Shown in pieces: positions 55,427 through 64,000 of a stretch of DNA of 64,000 nt. Every line of letters begins with the position of its first letter. Position 1 is the first letter of the stretch. The position numbers and the translations under genes were made by a program. The stretch lies in NCBI GenBank assembly GCA_030522415.1, contig CM060105.1:13479206-13543205 (forward strand), written 5' to 3'. Under the pieces are notes generated by a model, which was given only the letters and a program-made list of their open reading frames with translations, did no database searches and was not told the DNA's origin. This DNA is from Channallabes apus. Taxonomy: Eukaryota > Chordata > Actinopteri > Siluriformes > Clariidae.

Positions 55427-58387
55427 GTGTCTGTTCCCCGAATACTGAGAAAAAAGAATAAATTTGTTAAATTTGCCCGAAACAATCTGATAACCATAAA
55501 ACCAGAAAAAGGCAAAATAAGTAGTCAAAATCCACCTCTAAAGTTTGGACTACTCAACATTAGATCCCTTGCGCCTAAAGCACTTATTGTTAATGAAATT
55601 TTCTCAGATTATTGCCTTGACGCACTCTGTCTCACTGAAACCCGGCTTAAACCAAATGAATATTTTGGTCTGAATGAGTCTACTCCGTCAGGATATTTCT
55701 ATAAGCACGAGCCCCGTCTAATTGGTCGCGGTGGTGGTGTCGCCACTATCTACAATGATGTACTCACTGTTACCCAGAAAATAAGGCCCAGGTTTAATTC
55801 ATTTGAAGTGCTTATCATTAATGTTGCACTAAATGAAATACGTAATAAACCCTTGCTATATTTTACCCTGGCCACCGTGTACAGACCCCCGGGGCCATAT
55901 GGCGATTTTCTTAAAGAATTTGGACATCTGCTATCAGACCTACTGGTTAACTCTGACAAAGTGTTGATAGTAGGAGACTTTAACATTCATGTAGATGATG
56001 CTAACGACGCTTTAGCACTCACATTTATGGATTTACTAAATTCCTTTGGGGTTAAGCAAAATATAATTGGAGCAACTCACCGCTTTAATCATACGCTAGA
56101 TTTAATTATATCCCATGGTATAGATGTCTCTAATATAGAGATCATACCTCAAAGTGATGATATCACAGATCATCACCTCCTGACATATACTCTACCCGTA
56201 GAACAGATTAGCTGTGTCTCCCCACGTTATCAATCTGTTAGAAATATGAATCCCACCACTAAAGACAGATTCACAAGTAATCTGCCGGATCTGTCCCAAT
56301 TTCTTATTAGACCCCTAAATGCAGATCATCTAGATGAAGTGACTAGCAGCATGGGCACTATTTTTACCAGTACATTAGATACTGTTGCTCCCATCAGATT
56401 AAAAAAAGTCAGAGATAAAACATTGGCACCGTGGTACAACAGTCATACTCGTGCCCTAAAGAGAGCAACCCGTAACCTCGAGCGAAAATGGAGGAAAACT
56501 AAATTAGAAGTTTTTCGAATTGCGTATAAAGACAGTATGTGCAGCTATAGACAGGCTCTAAAAACTGCTAGGACCGAGCATCTTAGCCAACTGATAGCAA
56601 GAAACCAAAACAATCCCAGGTTCTTATTTAGTACAGTGGCTCGCCTAACAAAACCTAAGATGCCCGCAGAGAGTATCCCATCACAGTTTAGAAGTGAAGA
56701 CTTTATGGACTTCTTTAATGAAAAAATCAATAATATCAGGAAGAAAATAATGGAGGTTCAACCTCTAATAGTATCTCACGATCCAGTTCAGCCTATAGCT
56801 TCACATTTAGATTTTCACTGCTTTACAGGTATAGGACAGGAAGAGCTGTATAAACTCATCACCTCGGCTAAATCAACAACGTGCCTGTTAGACCCAATCC
56901 CAACCAGATTTTTAAAAGAAGTGATGCTTACGGTTGGAGAGCCACTCCTAAACATTATTAATTCTTCATTACATCTAGGTCACGTCCCTAAACCTTTCAA
57001 GTTAGCAGTTATTAAGCCGCTTCTTAAAAAATCTCATTTGGACGCGAATGAAATAAAAAATTACAGACCGATCTCAAACCTCCCGTTCATATCAAAAATA
57101 CTAGAAAAAGTAGTATCAGCTCAAACTTGCACATTCTTGCAGGATAACAACATCCTTGAAGAATTTCAGTCAGGTTTCAGGCCCCATCATAGCACAGAAA
57201 CTGCACTAGTTAAGATTACAAATGACTTGTTTTTAGCTTCAGACCAAGGCTGCATCTCATTGCTAGTCCTGCTTGATCTTAGTGCTGCATTCGACACTAT
57301 AGATCATAATATTCTCATAGATCGCTTACAAAATTATATAGGTATTCAGGGACAGGCACTAAAATGGTTTAGATCTTACCTGTCTGATCGCTACCATTTT
57401 GTAGATCTAAATGGAGAACCGTCTGGTATAATGCCAGTGAAATATGGGGTCCCACAAGGGTCAGTTTTAGGACCTCTGTTGTTCTCAATATACATGCTTC
57501 CCTTGGGTAACATCATTAGAAGACATGGGATTAGTTTCCATTGTTATGCTGATTATACCCAATTATATATCTCAACTAAACCAGACGAAATACCTAAGTT
57601 GTCTAGATTAACTGAGTGTGTCCAGGACATAAAAGATTGGATGACCAATAACTTTCTTTTATTAAATTCAGATAAGACAGAGATATTACTTATTGGCCCA
57701 AAAACCAGCACACAACAGCTTTCACAATTCAGCTTGCGCTTAGAAGGATGTACTGTTATTACCAGCTCAGCAGTAAAAGATCTGGGAGTAATATTAGACA
57801 GTAACTTGTCTTTTGAAAATCACATTTCAAATATCACAAAAACAGCCTTTTTCCATCTTCGAAATATTGCTAAACTTAGGAACATCTTATCCGTATCTGA
57901 TGCAGAAAAACTAGTTCATGCATTCATGACCTCCAGACTGGACTATTGTAATGCATTACTAGGTGGTTGTCCTGCATCCTCAATAAACAAGCTTCAGTTA
58001 ATCCAAAATGCAGCTGCCAGGGTTCTCACTAGATCCAGAAAATATGATCATATAACCCCAATATTATCATCCCTGCACTGGCTACCTGTTCAGTTTAGAA
58101 TAAATTACAAAATAGTATTACTTACATACAAGGCCTTAAATGGTTTAGCTCCCACATACCTAACCAGTCTTCTGATACGCTACAATCCACCACGCGCCTT
58201 AAGATCACAAAACTCCAGACTTCTGGTAGTTCCCAGAATTTCAAAATCTACAAAAGGGGGTAGGGCTTTTTCATATTTAGCTCCAAAGCTTTGGAATAGC
58301 CTTCCAGACAGTGTTCGGGGAGCAGACACGGTTTCTCAGTTCAAAAGTAGACTCAAGACGCATCTTTTTAATCTGGCATACACATAA
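55427..58387 (+). CDS. LINE ORF2 (AP endonuclease + RT), open but RT-dead
   Basis: 986 codons without interruption. Endonuclease: [31 protein letters not shown], and DITDHHLL, all in the expected order (residues about 40-260). [46 protein letters not shown], and the active site, then [11 protein letters not shown] and [13 protein letters not shown] near the end. The active-site motif is CYADYTQLY where the family has CYADDTQLY: the second catalytic Asp is Tyr (codon TAT at 57554-57556, residue 710). A reverse transcriptase with this change should not polymerise. Either one late mutation hit an otherwise intact copy or the base call is wrong. Confidence 0.9.
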   Translation: MSVPRILRKKNKFVKFARNNLITIKPEKGKISSQNPPLKFGLLNIRSLAPKALIVNEIFSDYCLDALCLTETRLKPNEYFGLNESTPSGYFYKHEPRLIGRGGGVATIYNDVLTVTQKIRPRFNSFEVLIINVALNEIRNKPLLYFTLATVYRPPGPYGDFLKEFGHLLSDLLVNSDKVLIVGDFNIHVDDANDALALTFMDLLNSFGVKQNIIGATHRFNHTLDLIISHGIDVSNIEIIPQSDDITDHHLLTYTLPVEQISCVSPRYQSVRNMNPTTKDRFTSNLPDLSQFLIRPLNADHLDEVTSSMGTIFTSTLDTVAPIRLKKVRDKTLAPWYNSHTRALKRATRNLERKWRKTKLEVFRIAYKDSMCSYRQALKTARTEHLSQLIARNQNNPRFLFSTVARLTKPKMPAESIPSQFRSEDFMDFFNEKINNIRKKIMEVQPLIVSHDPVQPIASHLDFHCFTGIGQEELYKLITSAKSTTCLLDPIPTRFLKEVMLTVGEPLLNIINSSLHLGHVPKPFKLAVIKPLLKKSHLDANEIKNYRPISNLPFISKILEKVVSAQTCTFLQDNNILEEFQSGFRPHHSTETALVKITNDLFLASDQGCISLLVLLDLSAAFDTIDHNILIDRLQNYIGIQGQALKWFRSYLSDRYHFVDLNGEPSGIMPVKYGVPQGSVLGPLLFSIYMLPLGNIIRRHGISFHCYADYTQLYISTKPDEIPKLSRLTECVQDIKDWMTNNFLLLNSDKTEILLIGPKTSTQQLSQFSLRLEGCTVITSSAVKDLGVILDSNLSFENHISNITKTAFFHLRNIAKLRNILSVSDAEKLVHAFMTSRLDYCNALLGGCPASSINKLQLIQNAAARVLTRSRKYDHITPILSSLHWLPVQFRINYKIVLLTYKALNGLAPTYLTSLLIRYNPPRALRSQNSRLLVVPRISKSTKGGRAFSYLAPKLWNSLPDSVRGADTVSQFKSRLKTHLFNLAYT

Positions 58388-59168
58388 CTCATCCCAGTAC
58401 TCATACTCCAGTACACCTATACCGAATGGCAACTACGCTAATTCTCCCCATCTGTTCTGTATTTCTCTACCCATCCCGAGGCATCGGGAGATTTTGCCAG
58501 CTTCAGTAGACAAAGGCCGACCCTGCGAGGTTCCTGAGGCATCCAGAGAAGGACCAGCTCCAACTGGATTCAGCTTTATGATGGTTGGAGCTACACATGC
58601 TGCTCCTGTGCTTCCAGTGATCCAGACCTCATCTGCCCTCTGCACCTACTGACTCGTCCCTATGCCGAACTGGTCTTCATGTCAATTTAAATAATTTCTG
58701 TCATATTGAATTTTCACCTGCACAACACACAAGATGTTATATCATTTCTATCTGTTATCGCCCAAATGAGGATGGGTTCCCTGTTGAGTCTGGTTCCTCT
58801 CAAGGTTTCTTCCTAATGCCATCTCAGGGAGTTTTTCCTTACCACCGTCGCCGTCACCCTTGGCTTGCTCATCAGAGAAATTTCATTCATTCGTCTCATT
58901 ATTATCTGCACATTTTTCTCACACATCCACACTTCCAATTATTTTCTTTTCTATAATTATTATAATTATTTGTTTTTATTTATTTATTTTCTATTATAAT
59001 TTTATTTATTTATTTATTATTTTATTTATATATATTATATAATTATTCTATTATAATTTTTTTTTTTTTTTTTTTTTTTGTTAAATTTCCTTAATTTTTG
59101 TGAAGCTGCTTTGAGACAATGACCATTGTTAAAAGCGCTATATAAATAAAATTGAATTGAATTTAATT

Positions 59169-59920
59169 GAATTTAATTTCCTCCACAGGAAAAATGCATG
59201 AGAAGGAAGCAAGCCTTAAACAAATTATGACAATGTGTAATGCCACTAAACACCGTTCTCTTTTATTCCAGATGCAGAAATTTAATTGAAGCAGCTAATG
59301 GGTGACTTTACTGTGTCTAATGAAATTTATGAATGTGATTTATATTTAACCAAAGGTTTTCTAAAATTAACAGCATTTCCTAGAAACAACAGACAAGGAT
59401 GAATTTTTGGACGCAGTCATCAAGGATATCCCTAACTCAGCCATATATAACTTATAAGAGAATTTACTGGTTCATATATTGAAGCGTATCTTCCACGGCA
59501 TGAGCCCACAATGATGTGCAGGCAACCTCTCTTGTGGGCTCCAACAAACTCTCTACGATGCGCAAAGCATCTGGGTTGAAGACTATTATATTACGACGAG
59601 GCTGTTTAAAATTATATCCATTCTTAAAAATGTTATTGTGTTATGTATATTCCATTGTAGGTTATATGATTTATCCAATTGATGTAATCCTAGAAAATCA
59701 CTGTATTAAGTACATGTTCATGTCATATTATTGAGTAATGGAAAGTATGATGTCATGGAGGTCGAGTCTTTTACTCCTATTCCTAGTCAAGAGTGGAAGG
59801 AGAGGTTTGGCCGATTCTCCACTAGAGGGCGAATCCATGGGTCAGTCATTGATAAAAGTCCACTGATTTAATTTAATCACCAGTTAGTATAAGAAAGACT
59901 AGCTCATGGAGTCGCACTCT
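59169..59920. other. Unassigned stretch, possibly retroviral env debris
   Basis: No intact frame. Short plus-strand pieces with hydrophobic character (59590-59660) could be the end of the endogenous retrovirus, which would place the LINE inside its env. This is a guess from position. Confidence 0.25.
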
Positions 59921-62060
59921 AGATTAAACAATTAGTGTGGGACTTAGTGTGTAGCCCCAGAGAGGGGGGATATGGGAGGAATTTTTTTTAATTTCATTTG
60001 ATTGGGGGGTAGAAGGTACCTTATCTGAATATAATTGGGGATGTCCTGCAAAGCTGAGACATAGGCTTCTTTGTGTGCGCTTGCATAGGAAAACCAGAGC
60101 TTTACATTGGGGCTCCTTCATTGTGAGCTAAAGAGGGCCCCTAATAGGAAACAGATGTTGGAAGGACGTACAGTGCCAAATGCATATTTAATGGAAGAAA
60201 CGAAGAGAAAATTCAGTTGTGTCCATGGTTCAGCTCCGGCCGTTATTGCATGATAATAAAGGTCGTAATCTTCTTTAAGCAAAGCCTGACCACAACAAAA
60301 GTTGTCTAAACACACCATTCTAGTGTCTGTAGGTGTTGTTCCCAAGTATCAGAATAGACAATGACATCATCCAGGTAGACCGCACAATTGGAAACATCCG
60401 TCAAGACAAGGTTCATGAGTCGCTGAAAAGTAGCGGAGTCCAAAAGACATAACTACTGTATACTGCAGAAAGTTATCAGGTGTAGCAAAGGCTGAAATTT
60501 CGGATGCATGAGGTGCAAGAGGGACCTGCCAATATCCTTTTTAAAGATCCAGCTTACCGTGAATTTAGCTGCACCAACACAATCAACACAATCTTCCATT
60601 CTAGGAAGAGGAAATGTGTCAGTCTTGGTTACTGCATTGACTTTCCGGTAATCAGTACAAAAACAAAATGAGGCATCTGACATGTGTACTAGAATACAAG
60701 GGGAACTCTACAGACTTGTACTAGGGACCGCTAGTCCATTCCCAGTAAGGTACTCTGTCTCTTTTTTCATAACAGCACGCTTTGCTGGATTTAGGGGTGT
60801 TGCTTAATTGGAGCATGTTCACCTACATCAATATCATGCGCAAGCACAGATGTCTGCGAAGGAACATCAGTAAAGAGGTTGAGAAATTTCTGAATTAAAG
60901 CCATGAGATCATCTTGAGATGCCTTGGGCATGTTTGCTAATCTTTCAGGTATAAAAAACACCATTTCCACCGAAGTGAAGCTCGTCTACCTCAGGGAAAT
61001 ATTGTGCAGGGGTTACATTACCTTCTATAAATGCAGCAGTTAGTGTAGCAAATAGTTAGTGGGGCTGAGTTTTTGTTTTACTTGGTATGGACCACTGAAT
61101 TTTGGCTTAAGGGAAGAGCCAGGGATGGGTAATAAATCTAAAACTTGCTCTCCTTCACTGAAAGAACGGGAGACACTGCTTGACACGCAGTAGCTCTTGC
61201 CGATTGCAAGCGCTTCCTGAGAGTACTGAGAGTACATAGGCCACAATGGATTTGGGTAATCGGTGATGGAGCCAACCACTGTTCCTGCAAAACCTTTAAG
61301 GGACCATGAATAGAATGTCCAAACGCAAGCTCTGATGGGCTGAATCCTAAGTATTCTTGTACTGCATCACGACCGCAAACAACAAGAGAAGAACCCCTTC
61401 ATCCCAGTCTTTTTTTATTTTCCACACAATAGGCACGCAACATTATTTTAAATGTCTGGTGGAATCGTTCCCAGGCACCTTGTGACTCTGAATGAAAGCA
61501 CTAGATACATGATGATCTATTTGGAGTTCTCTGACTACCTGAGAAAACAACCGTGACATGAAGTTAGAGCCACGATCAGTCTGGATGCACTTTGGAAGAC
61601 CAAAGGCAATACAAAATTTTATCAAAGCCTTAATAACTGTCTTTGACTTCAGAGTGCGCATGGGAATAGCTTCTGGATAACGCGTAGCAGCACACATTAG
61701 CGTTAACAAATAGCAATTTCCAGAACACGTTTTTGGCAGAGGACCAACACAATTAACGATAATCCTCTCAAAGTGTTCAGTTTCAATTGAAATGGGCTTC
61801 AAGGGTGCAGGAGGAATGGTTTGATTTGGCTTACAATACCCACGAGTTGACATATGTCACAAGACCCACAGTATTGAGCTACATGTCTTTTCATACCAAG
61901 CCATACGAAATACTTTAAAGCCCTTGAGTAGGTTTTCCATATGCCTACGTGACCAGAACAAGGATGGTCATGAGCCAATATGAGAATTTGGTTGCGAAAT
62001 TCTTGAGGGATTACAACCTGATATACATCACTCAAGCCATCAGAAGAATGAGGTGGTGAC
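59921..62060 (-). pseudogene. Gmr1-like Ty3/Gypsy pol, integrase upstream of RT, decayed
   Basis: Read on the minus strand, the order is integrase zinc finger (62035 to about 61840: HPCSGHVGIWKTY to CGSCDICQ), integrase core (61853-61443: NCVGPLPKT, TDRGSNFMSRLF), integrase C-terminal region (61279-61040: EGEQVLDLLPIPGSS, FSGPYQVKQKL), a linker, then RT (about 60800-60345: FCTDYRKVNAVTKTDTFPLP and PRMEDCVD). The RT active-site region near 60370-60395 is frameshifted. Integrase before RT is the arrangement of Gmr1-like elements and differs from normal Ty3/Gypsy. Many stops and frameshifts are present. LTRs were not found. The 5' side is cut by a LINE at 62064. Confidence 0.75.
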
Positions 62061-62063
62061 CAC

Positions 62064-63088
62064 TTATAGAAATAGGGACAGATCTGGCAGATTACTTGTG
62101 AATCTGTCTTTAGTAGTCGGAATCATATTTCTAACAAATCGATAACGTGGGGAGACACAGCTAATCTGTTCTACGGGTAGAGTATATATCAGGAAGTGAT
62201 GATCTGTGATATCATCACTTTGAGGTAAGATCTCTATATTAGAGACATTTATACTATGGGATATAATTAAATCCAGTGTATGATTAAAGCGGTGAGTGGC
62301 TCCATTTATATTTAGTTTAACCCCAAAGGATTTTAGTAAATCCATAAATGCGAATGCTAAAGCGTCGTTAGCATCATCTACATGAATGTTAAAGTCTCCT
62401 ACTATCAACACTTTGTCAGAGTTAATCAATAGGTAGGTCTGATAGCAGATGTCCAAATTCTTTAAGAAAATTGACATATGGCCCAGGGGGTCTATACACG
62501 GTGGCCATTGTAAAATATAGCAAAGGTTTATGTATTTCACTGAGTGCAACATTAATGATGAGCACTTCAAATGAGTAAAACCTGGGCCTTAGTAACAGTG
62601 AGTACATCATTGTAGATAGTGGCTACACCACCACCGCGACCAGTTAGACGGGGCTCGTGCTTATAGAAATATCCTGAGGGAGTAGACTCATTCAGACCAA
62701 TATATTCATTTGGATTAAGCCAGGTTTCGGTGAGGCAGAGTGCATCAAGGCAATAATCTGAGAACTTTTCCAATAACAATAAGTGCTTTAGGCGCAAGAG
62801 ATCTAATGTTGAGAAGTCCAAACTTTAGATGTAGATTTTGATTACTTATTTGGCCTTTTTCTGGTTTTATGGTTAACAAATTTATTCCTTTTTCTCACTA
62901 TTTGGGGAACAGACACAATTTCTATAGGACACGCTATGTGTGTGCGTCTATCAGTATGGTGAGTTGTAATGAGGGTAATATCTAAGGAATCTAAGGTATG
63001 ACTTACTGCCAGTCAGATGGTTCGTAGTGTCCTTGAGATAATGTGAGTCAGAAATTCAGCTGCTCCAGCTCTGCTATGGTACAGGCCA
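62064..63088 (-). mobile_element. L2-type LINE (family A), copy 3, fragment
   Basis: Carries the end of the esterase ORF1 (SRAGAAEFL, 63010-63088), then the ORF2 endonuclease region in at least two frames: [42 protein letters not shown] and SDDITDHHF. It ends abruptly after NLPDLS, before the RT. It is closest to copy 2. The missing RT side abuts the Gmr1-like element. Confidence 0.85.
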
Positions 63089-64000
63089 TCAAATCAAATC
63101 AAATCAAATTCAAATTCAAATTTTATTCTGTCACATACACAGTCATACACAGTATAATATGCAGTGAAATGCTTACACGACTGCCAGTGACCTTAAAAAG
63201 AAAATAAAAGCTTGTACGTCAAATAAATAATCAATAAAAAGGAAATACTAAGGAAATAAATTTAACTAGTAAAATTAACTGTACAATAAGGGCATAATAA
63301 AATATTGCAAAATATAGAAATATAGAAATATAGGGGGGGGGGTATATATGCATATAGAATTTAAATGTCAGTGGTTGTGCAAATATGCATGAAAGGTGAC
63401 TAATGAAAGTGACATGTGCAATTGTCCAGATGTATAAATATTTAGTGCAAGTGTGTATGAATGTGTCCATGATTGTCCAGTCAGTGTTGTGAGCTTAAAA
63501 AGATGTTATTAGTCCTGTGTGGAGGTGTGATTGAGAGACCTTATCGCCTGCGGGAAGAAGCTCCTCCTCAGCCTCTCTGTGTTGGCCTTTAGGGAGCGGA
63601 ATCGCTTACCAGACCGCAACAAAGAGAACAGTCCATTACTGGGGTGACTGAGGTCCTTCATGATCTTCCTGGCCTTAGTCCAGCACCGCTTGCTGTAGAT
63701 CGAGTGCAGGTCAGGGAGCTCAGTGCGGATGATGCGCTCGGCTGATCGCACCACCATCTGTAGAGCTCGTCTGTCCTGCATGGTGCTGTTCCCGAACCAG
63801 GTCGTGATGTTTCCCGTCAGGATGCTCTCTATGGTGCAGGAGTAGAAGTTCCTGAGCACCTTGGAGGGCAGTCTAAAGTCTCTCAAGCGTCTGAGGTGGT
63901 ACAGACGCTGTACAGAGGCTTTTTTCACCACGGTGTTGATGTGACAGGACCATGACAGGTCCTGCGTGATGTGAACACCGAGGTATCTGAAGCTGTCCAC
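63089..64000 (-). mobile_element. Another LINE, 3' part, continues past the window
   Basis: The 3' end at about 63089-63130 reads, on the plus strand, TCAAATCAAATCAAATTC, then TTTTATTCTGTCACATACAC. About 400 bp of 3' UTR follow, including a G-run at 63334-63343, and then the end of its RT frame. It is inserted in or beside LINE copy 3 within ORF1. Confidence 0.75.
63509..64000 (-). CDS. LINE RT C-terminal region, partial
   Basis: 163 codons up to the stop, open at the window edge. It begins FRYLGVHITQDLSW, the motif after the RT palm, followed by VVKKASVQRLYHLRRL, NFYSCTIESILTGNITTWFGN and FSLLRSGKRFRS, which match the thumb and C-terminal region of fish non-LTR reverse transcriptases. One small difference from the usual spacing (KKASVQRLY) suggests an inserted residue. 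The endonuclease and palm lie outside the window, so integrity cannot be judged. Confidence 0.75.
   Translation of the reverse strand: MDSFRYLGVHITQDLSWSCHINTVVKKASVQRLYHLRRLRDFRLPSKVLRNFYSCTIESILTGNITTWFGNSTMQDRRALQMVVRSAERIIRTELPDLHSIYSKRCWTKARKIMKDLSHPSNGLFSLLRSGKRFRSLKANTERLRRSFFPQAIRSLNHTSTQD

Larger units (their letters stand above)
54776..59168 (+). mobile_element. L2-type LINE (family A), copy 2
   Basis: 5'-truncated in ORF1, otherwise nearly full: esterase ORF1, open ORF2, a 3' UTR with AT-rich and T-rich tracts (58940-59085), and the family 3' end AAGCGCTATATAAATAAAATTG. It lies downstream of the endogenous retrovirus integrase remnant. Confidence 0.9.

Noticed and set aside
1..64000. 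CRISPR arrays, operons, bacterial promoters or rRNA genes
   Set aside because: None present. tRNA-like sequences are all heads of SINEs.

Overview
The window is vertebrate nuclear DNA, almost certainly from a teleost fish. The evidence is spliced exons with GT/AG borders and consistent phase, long CA and TA microsatellites, tRNA-derived SINEs of fish type, L2-clade LINEs with an esterase ORF1, Tc1/mariner elements, a Ty3/Gypsy element with both LTRs, and a decayed endogenous retrovirus. Nothing bacterial was seen. The species was not identified.

Layout. 1-1478 is a Tc1-like transposon whose transposase carries one stop and one frameshift; it sits in a block (about 1.48-7.3 kb) of complex direct duplications with no gene. 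8-17 kb holds a palindromic MITE, pieces of a mariner-type non-autonomous family, an interferon-response-like segment at 9.9-10.5 kb, a small two-exon candidate gene (12639-13171, +) and a SINE with a perfect target duplication. 17-26 kb holds a gene remnant, low-complexity tandem repeats and two LINE copies. A solo LTR with a perfect GATAT target duplication lies at 26202-27033.

The one clear host gene is on the minus strand, 28004-41314. I assembled 16 coding exons giving a phase-consistent 549-residue reading frame with the order HSR, three (basic linker + half-SAND) units, SAND, PHD, bromodomain. This is the SP100/SP110/SP140 architecture of nuclear-body chromatin readers. The half-SAND array comes from tandem duplication of an exon pair. 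About 1.6 kb upstream of its first recognised 5' exon is an ISRE-like site, in a segment that is paralogous to 9.9-10.5 kb.

43-59 kb is a nested stack: a decayed endogenous retrovirus pol is interrupted by two SINEs and by an 8.2-kb Ty3/Gypsy element (45837-54063) that looks intact, with apparently identical 570-bp LTRs, a tRNA-His-type primer site, complete gag and pol, and a GGGAAAC -1 frameshift site followed by a possible pseudoknot. An L2-type LINE (54776-59168) follows; its ORF2 is open over 986 codons, but the RT active site YADD reads YADY. 59.9-62.06 kb is a decayed Gmr1-like element with integrase upstream of RT, and 62.06-64 kb holds two more LINE pieces.
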